64,000 bases of DNA, from positions 1-64,000 of the forward strand of contig CAJTNR010000003.1 in NCBI GenBank assembly GCA_910577635.1. Direction: 5' to 3'. The translations under genes and the position numbers were made by a program. This DNA comes from an uncultured Vampirovibrio sp. (GTDB taxonomy: Bacteria > Cyanobacteriota > Vampirovibrionia > Gastranaerophilales > Gastranaerophilaceae). Positions within the stretch are counted from its first letter, which is position 1. Every line of letters begins with the position of its first letter. Below are positions 34,905 through 43,933 of the stretch, piece by piece. The notes under the pieces were generated by a model that searched no databases, was not told the DNA's origin, and saw nothing but the letters and a program-made list of their open reading frames with translations.

Positions 34905-37900
34905 ATGTCAGATGAAATTAAACAGTTGAGCGGTTATGATTTAATCTATAACAAACTCAAACAAAACACTAATCAAGAAGTTAAACAGGAAGAAGTTAAC
35001 TCAATTATTGAGGAGCTTAAAAACGATGATGGAACAATTAACACTAATTCCTTAAGGGATGTTCTTAGTGCTAAGTATGGAATTGAAGATGATAATGATT
35101 CGTTTTTGTTTGCCATTGATAAAGTTGCAAACTCGAATAACGACAACACTCTTACAATAGAAGACTTGCAAAAGTCATTCGATACTAGTTTTGATTCAAT
35201 AAGTGTTGCAAATTTTGATATTGACCAAAAAACCGTTGATAATATTAAATCTGATATTGAAAATGAAATTAATAATAGAAAAATCCTTCTCAATAATGAA
35301 AAATCTTCAAGAGGGATAATAACAGGACCCTGGAATTGGATTAAAGGAGTTTTTGGGGGCGGCGATAAAAAAGAAGAAAAAGAAATTGAACAATTGCAAG
35401 CCCAATTAGATTCTATTAATGAAACAGGAGAAGCTGCTAAACTTGATGAGCTATACAAAGAAACATTTGGTAAAACTCTAAAGGCAGATAAACTTGAGAA
35501 TATTCAACAAGCCAATAGTTTTGTTGGCTCTTTGTCTGATGAAAATAAACGTGAAATAATTGATTATCTTGAATATCAACTCGGAGTAATAGAAGATATT
35601 CAAGATGAAGCAGAAAAACAAAACGGCTGGTGTTCAGGCTTGTGGCATGGTATTAAAAATTTATCTGGAATTGGTGCTTCTTCTAAAAAAATTGATGTTG
35701 AGATTGATTCTAATAAAAAATTAATAAAAGAAGCAAAAAAAGACCCTGATAAACTTGCTAATCTCTATAAAAGCGTTGTAGGAAGAGATTTAACAAGCAA
35801 GGAATTTTCTAAACTACAGGAAGGAACAAGCAGTTTATCAATTTACAATAAAGTCTGCGAGTATCAAGCCGGTCAGCAAATGGGTGTTGATACAATAGCA
35901 GATATTGCAACAGGGATTGGATCTTTGGCACTCGCTGCAGCGGGTGTCGCGCTTACTCCTGTATCAGGAGGAGCTTCTTTGGCTCTAACCTGTGTTTTTG
36001 CAGGAGGAATTAATTGTTTAGCAAAACCTGCTTTTAAAGCAACCGATTGTCTTGGTAATGAAAGAACTTATGATTGGGATAATGATTTTAAATATGATGT
36101 TACAACAGGTTTTATTAATGGAGCCATGGCGCCTTTAGCAAACGGTGCGGGAACTCTTGCAGGAAGTGCCGGCAAGAGTATCATGAAAGCAGTTGGAATT
36201 GAAGCACTTGAAGAAACGGTTAAAGGAACAGGAAAACAGGCTCTCAAGGCAAAAATTCTCACCACCGTTGCAACAAAAGTTCCCGTTATGACTCAAAGAG
36301 CTGTCGAAGGCTCTCTTGCAGGCGCAGCCGATGCAGGAGGACGTGCTCTGGCACAGGGAAGATACACTGAAATTGTTTCTGATTCAATAAAAGGAGCAGA
36401 AGCCGGGTTCATTGCTTCACCAATAATTGGTTTAGGTATGGATATAGCTATGAAACCGCTAAACAAAAAAGCAGTTGTTCAAGCGGATGAAATTGCAAGA
36501 AACTCAGATGAGTTTTTGGATGATTTTACAAATTCCCTAACAAATGATTTTGAAAGAGCACTATCTGAAGGCGGGCTGGCAGATGAATTCTCAAATAATC
36601 CAAAACCCAATGTTGCAGATGATATTGCAAGAAATGCGGATGATTTGGCAGAAGGTATTGCTAAAAATGCAGATGATGCAGCAGATAATTTTATTGATAA
36701 CTATAGCAATAATTATGATGACTTAATGCCTGATAATATTAAAGATGCTGCCATAGAATATGACTATGCAAATTCCGATGGGTTTGGTGGTGTTGATAAT
36801 TTTTCAGATGATCCAGTGAAAATTGATGCAGCAGAAAATAATCCAGATTTGCTAGACGAAATGGCTTCATTGGTTGATGAGGTTAGTCAAAAATCTGAAC
36901 AGATTTCTTCTTCCAATTTGTCTGATGGTTCGGATTGGACAGAAGGAGGCTTACAACCCGAAGCTGTAAATCAAGATCTTCCTATAGAAGTACATTCTAA
37001 TGTATACACTGACGGTATTCCAGATGACCTTGATGATATTATTAATCGTATAACTAATGATACTCCACCTGTTGAAACTTCTCCTGTAGCTCCAAAACCG
37101 GCTCCAATAGCTGGTGAGGTTAGTCAAAAACTGGAAATTAATGCTGATACTGTATCAACCCTTGAAAAGAACAAAGGATATTTAATTGATAACCCCGATG
37201 CATTTATAGAAATTGAAGGGGCGGGGCGCTTACCTGTTAAGGATATTACTCAGGATCTCCTTGATGACTTACAAGAACAAGGGGTTTCGATTGAAGTCCG
37301 AAGTACAGACGAAGGTTTTGTAATTAAGAATAGCGCTGATACTAAAGTTAGAGTATTAAGCTCTGAAAATGACCAGTTATTGGCGAATTTACACGATACC
37401 GATTTTCTTTACAATCAGCTTGAAGATAATTATCAGAAGCTAAGAAAAATAGGTGCTTATAAAGATCCTGAGTATCAAACAACTACTTTTGCTGATAAAA
37501 ACTCTATTAAAAAGGCAGTTTCTAATTCAAACAGCGATGTTTTTTTAGAAGAATTTAACGACATCTGGTGTGATAGAAGTAAAACTGGTGCTAATGTTAA
37601 CTATGAAGGTCAAAGGGCTTCTTTGAATGTTAAAGCTGATTCTAACTTAATTAAAGAATTGGATGAACTTATGACAAAAGGAACTTACACTAATTCTAAG
37701 GGCAAAAAAGTAAAAATTGATAATACAGAATTCCACTATAAAACTTATAATTCTAATAACATTGAAAAGTGGGCTAATAGAGAAGACCCCCTGACTCTGT
37801 ACTTTAATGGAAACGTTAATACTGAAACTAAAAAAGCTCTTGTTGATATTACAAAAAAATATCAAAGAGGGGCTTTGTCGGGTCGTGAGACAAAAACAAA

Positions 37901-38603
37901 CTTTTGGATTAGCATTGAATCCCAGCCGACTGTAGCTCAAAGTAGTGCTCTTGTTGATAAAGCCTACAATGTAAGCGACGAACTCGGCCAGGCGGTTGAA
38001 AAATCGATGAAAGATCAAACAATGCTCTCTTCTGGTCAATATAAAGCTTATAAAGAAGTCATAGATAACTACAACAAAGTTTCCTTGCTTGAAATGAAAA
38101 CAGATGATATTGTTGAAGTTCCAATCCAAAGTGAAGCAGCTTATAATCCGGTATTGAAAGAAGAGAATATTGGTTCTTTGTATAGAGAAAATACTTCTTT
38201 TAAACAAAGCTCAACTTATGCTGATACTAATCCTAGTGATAATGCAAGTTCAGTTTACAGTCAAGATATTGATACAGCTCCGATTGAAGCTGCGCAAGCA
38301 CAGGTTAACAATCCTGTAGGGTTAAGACAAGATAATGTTATTTCTCCTATGCCTCAGAAACTAATTAAAAATAGCGCTGATTTAAATCAAATCCTGGAGT
38401 CTAACACTCAATATTCGATAGACAATGTCTTTGGCATGCAAGTTGAAGTTGAAGGCATAGGGATAAAGCATATAAGTCAGCTTGCAGGCGATGAAACACT
38501 AGCTGATATGGGTATTATAATTAACAAAATCGATATGAATAATTATGAAATTATAAATAATGGCAATACCAGAATAAGGCTATTGGGAAAAAACTCTAAT
38601 TAA
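34905..38603 (+). CDS. Large repeat-containing protein of unknown function, acidic and possibly secreted
   Basis: A 1232-residue protein; the ATG at 34905 is preferred over one at 34875 for its GGGAA upstream. I do not know its family. Residues 1-100 hold EF-hand-like loops (NSNNDNTLTIED near 80, with acidic residues at ligand spacing). Residues 140-330 hold two related copies, each beginning with a Trp-rich turn (PWNWIKGVFGGG; WCSGLWHGIKNLSG) and passing to LY-x-G and Q-rich helices. A Gly/Ala-rich hydrophobic part lies at 325-430. Residues 530-680 are very acidic, with Asn-Ala-Asp-Asp repeats. Two copies of a 70-residue beta-type module lie at 748-825 and 1155-1232 (IEIEGAGRLPVKDI / VEVEGIGIKHISQL). 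No ordinary signal peptide is seen. Ends at a strong terminator. Confidence 0.7.
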   Translation: MSDEIKQLSGYDLIYNKLKQNTNQEVKQEEVNSIIEELKNDDGTINTNSLRDVLSAKYGIEDDNDSFLFAIDKVANSNNDNTLTIEDLQKSFDTSFDSISVANFDIDQKTVDNIKSDIENEINNRKILLNNEKSSRGIITGPWNWIKGVFGGGDKKEEKEIEQLQAQLDSINETGEAAKLDELYKETFGKTLKADKLENIQQANSFVGSLSDENKREIIDYLEYQLGVIEDIQDEAEKQNGWCSGLWHGIKNLSGIGASSKKIDVEIDSNKKLIKEAKKDPDKLANLYKSVVGRDLTSKEFSKLQEGTSSLSIYNKVCEYQAGQQMGVDTIADIATGIGSLALAAAGVALTPVSGGASLALTCVFAGGINCLAKPAFKATDCLGNERTYDWDNDFKYDVTTGFINGAMAPLANGAGTLAGSAGKSIMKAVGIEALEETVKGTGKQALKAKILTTVATKVPVMTQRAVEGSLAGAADAGGRALAQGRYTEIVSDSIKGAEAGFIASPIIGLGMDIAMKPLNKKAVVQADEIARNSDEFLDDFTNSLTNDFERALSEGGLADEFSNNPKPNVADDIARNADDLAEGIAKNADDAADNFIDNYSNNYDDLMPDNIKDAAIEYDYANSDGFGGVDNFSDDPVKIDAAENNPDLLDEMASLVDEVSQKSEQISSSNLSDGSDWTEGGLQPEAVNQDLPIEVHSNVYTDGIPDDLDDIINRITNDTPPVETSPVAPKPAPIAGEVSQKLEINADTVSTLEKNKGYLIDNPDAFIEIEGAGRLPVKDITQDLLDDLQEQGVSIEVRSTDEGFVIKNSADTKVRVLSSENDQLLANLHDTDFLYNQLEDNYQKLRKIGAYKDPEYQTTTFADKNSIKKAVSNSNSDVFLEEFNDIWCDRSKTGANVNYEGQRASLNVKADSNLIKELDELMTKGTYTNSKGKKVKIDNTEFHYKTYNSNNIEKWANREDPLTLYFNGNVNTETKKALVDITKKYQRGALSGRETKTNFWISIESQPTVAQSSALVDKAYNVSDELGQAVEKSMKDQTMLSSGQYKAYKEVIDNYNKVSLLEMKTDDIVEVPIQSEAAYNPVLKEENIGSLYRENTSFKQSSTYADTNPSDNASSVYSQDIDTAPIEAAQAQVNNPVGLRQDNVISPMPQKLIKNSADLNQILESNTQYSIDNVFGMQVEVEGIGIKHISQLAGDETLADMGIIINKIDMNNYEIINNGNTRIRLLGKNSN

Positions 38604-38608
38604 ACTTT

Positions 38609-38640
38609 AAGCCCCTAATTAAAGGGGCTTTTGTTTTTTT
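38609..38640 (+). terminator. Rho-independent terminator after the large repeat protein
   Basis: AAGCCCCT (38609-38616) and AGGGGCTT (38623-38630) form a perfect eight-base stem with an AATTAA loop, followed by TTGTTTTTTT. It also touches the 3' end of the convergent carrier gene, for which the T tract is weaker. Confidence 0.85.
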
Positions 38641-40015
38641 ATTCTTCTTTTGTTGATAGTGCAATAAAAGAAGCGATAACAAGCATTATTGCTCCGAACA
38701 TAAAGGCATAATCCCAGTGGTTGTTAGTAAAACCACCTGCCATATTATAAGTTGCAACATCAATAAACCAAGCCAATAATGTACAGACTAAAACCTGAGG
38801 AGCAGATATAAAGATATTAAAAATCCCCATAGCAGACCCTTCTGTTCCTTCTTTTATGTATTTAGATAACATTGCAAAAGGTAGTGATAGAGTTGATGCC
38901 CAGCCGATTCCTGCTAAACCCATTGCAGCAAAAACAGTTACTTTATTAGGCATAAAAGCGATTAATAAATAAGCAGCAGCCATAGTAAGAAGAGAAATAG
39001 CATGGACTCTTTTGTTTCCTTGAATTTGAGCCATTTTTGCAATTGGAATTGCAATTATAAAACAAATTAGGTTAAAGAAAGCTAAACAAATGGATGCAAA
39101 GTTCTGAGCTTCAATTTGTGTGTTTTCAAAAACCCGGGCAACATTAGGAGCTAAATCTGCAGTGTTTGGAACTGAATATAGAATATGAACAACATATTGT
39201 GTAAAGAAAATTAACAAACTCATTAGCCCAATCCAGGAGAAAAACTGCATTAAACAAATTTTTCCAACCTCAGGACTTGCATTTAAAAACTCTTTAACAT
39301 TTTCAATAAAAGACTTAGAAGCAGTTTTTTTAGCTTCGAGCTTTTTTTCCATTAATTCTTCTTTATTAGGAGTATTCTCTTTAAAAGTTATACAGGTCCA
39401 AACCATTGCAAGGATAAAAGCGATACCTGCCATTGTAAATTGAGCATCAACTGACATTTGGTAATTAAACGCCCATTTCAAAAAAGGAGCTGTTCCTGCT
39501 GCAATAACAGAGCCTAAACCAATTGCAAAACTAAGATAAGAATTAGCAATTCCGTGTTGATTTTTTTGGATATTATCTGGAATTAAAGCTCTATAAGGAC
39601 CCTGAGCAGCATTTACACAGGCATCTATAACCCATATAAAAACCGCAGCTATAAGAAGAGCTAAAAATTCGGGATGATTAGGACCGAAAAGATTACTTAA
39701 AAAACCGCTTTTAGGAAGCAGTATAAGACCAATTGCACCAAACACAGCTCCGAAGAACAAATAAGGAATCCTTCGTCCAAAACGGGTAAAGGTATTATCA
39801 GAAAGCGCTCCTATAATTGGCTGTACAACAATCCCTGTTACGGGTCCAGCGAGCCAGATAAGTCCGTATAGCAATGGACTTGCGCCCAAGGATTCAGTCA
39901 GGGGTCCTGATAGAATAATTCTCATCTGCCAGGCAAACTGCAGTCCAAAAAACCCTATACAGAAGTTTAGAAGCTGAGCTGAGCTGAATTTTCTTAAATT
40001 TTGGTCAAAGGACAT
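38639..40015 (-). CDS. MFS sugar-type transporter (GPH/SLC45-like)
   Basis: A 458-residue protein with twelve membrane helices. LQFAWQMRIILSGPLTESLGASPLLYGLIWLAGPVTGIVVQPIIGALSDNTFTRFGRRIPYLFFGA near the N-terminus is typical of the sucrose/SLC45 branch of glycoside-cation symporters. The GDRK-type loop appears as SDNTFTRFGRR. GGAG lies about eight bases before the ATG. Substrate unknown; sugars or disaccharides are likely from the family. Confidence 0.85.
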   Translation of the reverse strand: MSFDQNLRKFSSAQLLNFCIGFFGLQFAWQMRIILSGPLTESLGASPLLYGLIWLAGPVTGIVVQPIIGALSDNTFTRFGRRIPYLFFGAVFGAIGLILLPKSGFLSNLFGPNHPEFLALLIAAVFIWVIDACVNAAQGPYRALIPDNIQKNQHGIANSYLSFAIGLGSVIAAGTAPFLKWAFNYQMSVDAQFTMAGIAFILAMVWTCITFKENTPNKEELMEKKLEAKKTASKSFIENVKEFLNASPEVGKICLMQFFSWIGLMSLLIFFTQYVVHILYSVPNTADLAPNVARVFENTQIEAQNFASICLAFFNLICFIIAIPIAKMAQIQGNKRVHAISLLTMAAAYLLIAFMPNKVTVFAAMGLAGIGWASTLSLPFAMLSKYIKEGTEGSAMGIFNIFISAPQVLVCTLLAWFIDVATYNMAGGFTNNHWDYAFMFGAIMLVIASFIALSTKEE

Positions 40016-40057
40016 TATTTTTACTCCAAAAAAAATCTATAAACATAAATATTTTAC

Positions 40058-40088
40058 ATTAATAATTTTTAATTGTAAAATTATTAAT
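40058..40088. repeat. Perfect AT-only inverted repeat abutting the spoIID-like start codon
   Basis: ATTAATAATTTT (40058-40069) and AAAATTATTAAT (40077-40088) are perfect 12-base arms around a seven-base loop (TAATTGT). The right arm ends one base before the ATG at 40089. No Shine-Dalgarno sequence lies between. It may be an operator between the divergent carrier and SpoIID-like genes, or an mRNA hairpin that limits translation; a chance occurrence in AT-rich DNA is possible. Confidence 0.55.
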
Positions 40089-41765
40089 ATGAGAATTAAG
40101 TTTATAATAATATTGTTTGTTTTATTTTTATTCCAGAGCTTTTTAATGGCATATGAAAAAGAAAAAACAACAGTAAGGGTGGGTTTATCGAATCAGACTT
40201 TTTCAAGCCAGGAGTTCGAGAGTATTACAATAAGCTCTATGAGCGCAATAAAAATCATTGATATGTCGACCAATGTTCAAATTGAACCAATTGAAGCAGG
40301 AAAAATGCTCTCTTTTTCAATAGATAATAGCTTATTTAACATATCAATTAATAATGAGCTAAAGCATGAAAAACTGAGCGGTCCTTTGCTTCTTAGCTCT
40401 AACTCTGATTTTGAAGTTATTAACTTAAACAGAAAAGGAACACCTGCAAAATACAAAGGGATGTTTGAACTAAGAGCTGCTAAAAAACCCAATCGATTCA
40501 ATGTTATTAATGTTGTTGATATCCAGAATTATTTGCGTGGAGTTGTTCCTAATGAAATGCCTGTTTCTTTTGGACTTGAAGCTATAAAAGCCCAGGCTGT
40601 GGCAGCAAGAAACTATGTCCAGAGGGCTAATATTAACCCTAATTATGATGTTGTTGATTCAACCGCTTCACAGGTTTACTACGGGGTTAATTCATACAGA
40701 GATATTACAGATAGTGCAGTTGAAAAAACAAAGGGGATTTTTGCCCTTTATAAAGATACGCCGATTAGTGCTCTTTATTTTTCAACCTCTCCTGGAATTA
40801 CAGATGACTGGGATGATGTTTTCGGCTCAGGGTATCCAAGCGACAAACATCCTTATCTTAAAGCTAAGTATGATTCAGTTGAACAAAAACCCCTAAAAAC
40901 AGAGCAGGATGTTATTGATTTTTATTCAAAAAAAGATAACGGACTAGATACAAACTCTCCTAAGTTTCGCTGGTCTGTTGAGTTTAGTAAAGAAGAACTT
41001 GAAAACACTTTAAAAGATACACTTTTGCAGCAGTCAAAAGCCAATCTTGTAACCCCTAAGTACGATGGCAGCATTCCTCTTGAAGGTCTGGTTGAAATTA
41101 AGCCGATTAAAAGAACACAGTCAGGAAAGGTTGTGGAACTTGAAATTAGAGCAAAAAACGGAGAATACAGGATTAAAAAAGAACTTGGAATAAGGAGGCT
41201 GTTTAAAAAACAAGCATCAATTCTCCCAAGCGGCAATTTTTATATTGAAACAACATATGCCCCTGATAAACAGGATAACAAAGAACAGTATTTACTACAG
41301 AAAATATTCGAAGGAGATCAAAAAGACCCTAAAAGCTTTAAATTCATTGGCGGAGGCTTTGGCCACAGCGTCGGGATGAGCCAATTCGGAGCTTATAACT
41401 TAGCTAAAAAAGGGGTTAAGTATCCTGATATATTAAAATATTATTATAGCGGAATAAGTATTTCAACAATGACTAAAACTGTATTGTATAATGAATACAA
41501 TATTTCCTATAAAACTGAATTCTATTTCGACAAAGACGCTTATAAAGAAGCATATCTTTATATCGACAATCAAAGAGGAGTTAGTCAGTTTCCTTTCTCG
41601 ATTAATGGTTTTGAGTTTTTAGATACCAAACAAATCAATAAAACTCCTGTAATTAAAATGAATATTACACAGTATTTAAAACAGGGGAACAATACAATTA
41701 ACTTTTTGCCTTTATCCTTAGAGAATAAAGGAAAGTATGTAGTTTATCGTGTGGAATTATTATAG
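40089..41765 (+). CDS. SpoIID/LytB-domain peptidoglycan protein
   Basis: A 558-residue protein with a signal peptide (MRIKFIIILFVLFLFQSFLMA). The SpoIID domain has IQNYLRGVVPNEMPVSFGLEAIKAQAVAARNYV near residue 140, with the catalytic Glu expected in NEMP. It continues with DSTASQVYYGV and KTKGIFALYKDTPISALYFSTSPGITDDWDDVFG near residue 210, and FIGGGFGHSVGMSQFGAYNLAKKGVKYPDILKYYYSG near residue 415. A C-terminal beta domain ends the protein. SpoIID enzymes are lytic transglycosylases that act on peptide-free glycan; outside spore formers they act in wall remodelling or amidase control. It is two bases before murJ, supporting a wall role. Confidence 0.87.
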   Translation: MRIKFIIILFVLFLFQSFLMAYEKEKTTVRVGLSNQTFSSQEFESITISSMSAIKIIDMSTNVQIEPIEAGKMLSFSIDNSLFNISINNELKHEKLSGPLLLSSNSDFEVINLNRKGTPAKYKGMFELRAAKKPNRFNVINVVDIQNYLRGVVPNEMPVSFGLEAIKAQAVAARNYVQRANINPNYDVVDSTASQVYYGVNSYRDITDSAVEKTKGIFALYKDTPISALYFSTSPGITDDWDDVFGSGYPSDKHPYLKAKYDSVEQKPLKTEQDVIDFYSKKDNGLDTNSPKFRWSVEFSKEELENTLKDTLLQQSKANLVTPKYDGSIPLEGLVEIKPIKRTQSGKVVELEIRAKNGEYRIKKELGIRRLFKKQASILPSGNFYIETTYAPDKQDNKEQYLLQKIFEGDQKDPKSFKFIGGGFGHSVGMSQFGAYNLAKKGVKYPDILKYYYSGISISTMTKTVLYNEYNISYKTEFYFDKDAYKEAYLYIDNQRGVSQFPFSINGFEFLDTKQINKTPVIKMNITQYLKQGNNTINFLPLSLENKGKYVVYRVELL

Positions 41766-41767
41766 CA

Positions 41768-43354
41768 ATGGAAGATAGCAAAAATCAGGGGCTACTAAAA
41801 AGCGCAGGTCTTATTGTCATTGTAATTTTATTATCTAAACTGGCAGGTTTTATAAGGGATATTATAGTAGCGAATTATTATGGAGCAAGCCTTGTTTCTG
41901 ATGCTTATTTTTACGCCTATCAAATCCCCGCTCTTGCTGTTGTAATCTTAGGCGGCATGGGAGGACCCTTTCACAGCGCAACAGTCAGTGTTTTTTCAAG
42001 AATTATAGACAATTTTAATGTAAAACCAAAAAAAGAAGTTAAAAGGCTTTTTAATACCTATGAAACTTTTTCACTGCTTGTTTTTGGATTAATCGCGCTA
42101 ATTTGTTTTTTGTATCCTGATTGGGTTATGAAAATTATAATATCCCAAGCAAGTCCTGAGTTATCCTCTTTAGCAGCATATCATTTGCGGCTTATGTCTC
42201 CTGTAATTTTAGTTGGAGCATTATTAGGGCTTTATTATGGGATTTTAGTTACTTACAACAAATTTTTGCTTCCAAATATCGCACCTTCAATGGTTTCAGT
42301 TGGAATAATCCTTACCCTTATTATAACAAAAGGAGATAACACAGGATTCTATCTTGCACTTGGGACAACTATAGGAGCGCTTTTGCAGCTTCTTGTTCAA
42401 ACTCCTGTTGTGCTTAAGCTTGGATATAGCTTTAAGCCTGTTTTTGATTTTTTTAAAAATAAAAAGTTTAGTGAAATCTTAGAACTTTTAATGCCTGCTT
42501 TTTTATCTTCAACAATAGGTCAAATCGGAATCTATGTTGATATCTTTTTTGCAAGTTCACTTGCTCAGGGGCAGTGGACTGCTTATGGCTATGCAAATAG
42601 AATTTTTCAGTTTCCTGTAGGGTTAATGCTCTCAGCGCTTTTAGTTCCTTTGTTTCCTTTGTTTTCAAGATTGGTTGCGCAAGAAAAGTTTGATGAAGTG
42701 CGCCATTACTTCAACAAAGGGGTCGGTTCTTTAATTTTTGTCGGTACTTTTACCATGATTTATATTTTTATTGCAAGAACTGACTTAATTTCTCTTGCAT
42801 TAGAGCGTGGAGCTTTTTCAAGCGAAGCAACACTTATGGTTTCTGAGGTTTTATTCTTTATTTCCTTATCTATCATTCCTTATATGTTTCGAGATTCAAT
42901 AACCCGTCTTTACTACTCTTTTGGGGATTCTAAAACCCCTTTTTATATTGCAATAAGTTCAATTTTGCTAAAATTAATTTTTAACTCTATTCTTGTAGGT
43001 CCCCTGGGAATTAATGGTATTGCGCTGTCTACAAGCATTATAACTTTAATTAATGCAGTATTGTTGGCTTTTTTGATAAGGAAAAAAATATCAATCGGAT
43101 ATAGAGTGTTTTTTAAACAGGTGTTAAAAATTCTCCTTTGTGCTCTAATTACTTTTATTCTAGGGTTTTTCCTTAATTCATTCTTAAGCTCTATATTTAT
43201 TAATAGTTTTATATTAAAAATTGTTAAAGTTAGTGTTGTTCTTGCAATTATGCTGATAACTTATGTTACAATTGCTCATTTGTTAAGAATTGAGTATTTA
43301 GAAGATTTAAAAGAAAAAATTGAATCAAAACTAAGGAATAGGAAAAATGCTTAA
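41768..43354 (+). CDS. murJ: Lipid II flippase MurJ
   Basis: A 528-residue MurJ/MVF protein with fourteen membrane helices. Typical features are IVILLSKLAGFIRDIIVANYYGASLVSDAYFYAYQIP at the N-terminus, LGGMGGPFHSATVSVFSR, YGYANRIFQFPVGLMLSALLVPLFPLFSRL, and the DSITRLYYSFGDSKTPFY loop. MurJ moves lipid-linked peptidoglycan precursors across the membrane. Its start follows the SpoIID-like stop by two bases and its end overlaps the TsaC gene by eight bases. Confidence 0.92.
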   Translation: MEDSKNQGLLKSAGLIVIVILLSKLAGFIRDIIVANYYGASLVSDAYFYAYQIPALAVVILGGMGGPFHSATVSVFSRIIDNFNVKPKKEVKRLFNTYETFSLLVFGLIALICFLYPDWVMKIIISQASPELSSLAAYHLRLMSPVILVGALLGLYYGILVTYNKFLLPNIAPSMVSVGIILTLIITKGDNTGFYLALGTTIGALLQLLVQTPVVLKLGYSFKPVFDFFKNKKFSEILELLMPAFLSSTIGQIGIYVDIFFASSLAQGQWTAYGYANRIFQFPVGLMLSALLVPLFPLFSRLVAQEKFDEVRHYFNKGVGSLIFVGTFTMIYIFIARTDLISLALERGAFSSEATLMVSEVLFFISLSIIPYMFRDSITRLYYSFGDSKTPFYIAISSILLKLIFNSILVGPLGINGIALSTSIITLINAVLLAFLIRKKISIGYRVFFKQVLKILLCALITFILGFFLNSFLSSIFINSFILKIVKVSVVLAIMLITYVTIAHLLRIEYLEDLKEKIESKLRNRKNA

Positions 43355-43895
43355 AAAAGGCGAGGTTTTAGCTTTTAAAACAGATACCGTCTGGGGTTTT
43401 GGGGCGCATCCTGGGGATGATATTGCAATTAATAAAATTTATCAAATAAAAAAAAGAGATCTAAATAAACCCCTTATTCTAATGAGCAGTGATTTTAAAC
43501 ACTTAAAGCCATACATTAAAAGAATCCCAGAGTATGCTTATTTATTAATTGATAAGTATCTTCCAGGGGGATTAACTTTGGTTTTTGAAAAATCTTCTTT
43601 GTGCTCGTCAACTCTTAGTGCAAACAAAACAACTGTGGGAGTTAGAGTGCCTGATAGTGCGGATTTTTCAATTCTTATTGAAAAAATTGAAGGAAGGGTT
43701 CTAGCTACAACTTCCTGCAATTTATCCAATGAACCTCCGGTTATTAGCTACAGTGAAGCTTGTCAAAAATTTTCAAATCAAACAACAATTATTAAACCAA
43801 TTGATGATACAAAGACCCAATTGATTCCTTCAACAGTTATTTTGTGCGAAGATGATAGTTATAAGGTTTTAAGGCAGGGAAAAGTTAAGCTGTAG
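43347..43895 (+). CDS. tsaC: Threonylcarbamoyl-AMP synthase (Sua5/YciO/YrdC family)
   Basis: A 182-residue YrdC-domain protein: VLAFKTDTVWGFGAHPGDDIAINKIYQIKKRDLNKPLILMSSD at the N-terminus, YLPGGLTLVFEKS, VGVRVPDSADFSILIEKIEGRVLATTSCNLSNEPPV. The KR and SxxN nucleotide-site residues are present. It makes threonylcarbamoyl-AMP for the t6A modification of tRNAs that read ANN codons. It is the last gene of the SpoIID-MurJ-TsaC operon and overlaps murJ by eight bases. Confidence 0.88.
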   Translation: MLKKGEVLAFKTDTVWGFGAHPGDDIAINKIYQIKKRDLNKPLILMSSDFKHLKPYIKRIPEYAYLLIDKYLPGGLTLVFEKSSLCSSTLSANKTTVGVRVPDSADFSILIEKIEGRVLATTSCNLSNEPPVISYSEACQKFSNQTTIIKPIDDTKTQLIPSTVILCEDDSYKVLRQGKVKL

Positions 43896-43933
43896 CAAAA
43901 AATATTCTTTAGTGTTTTTTTATTAAACATTAA

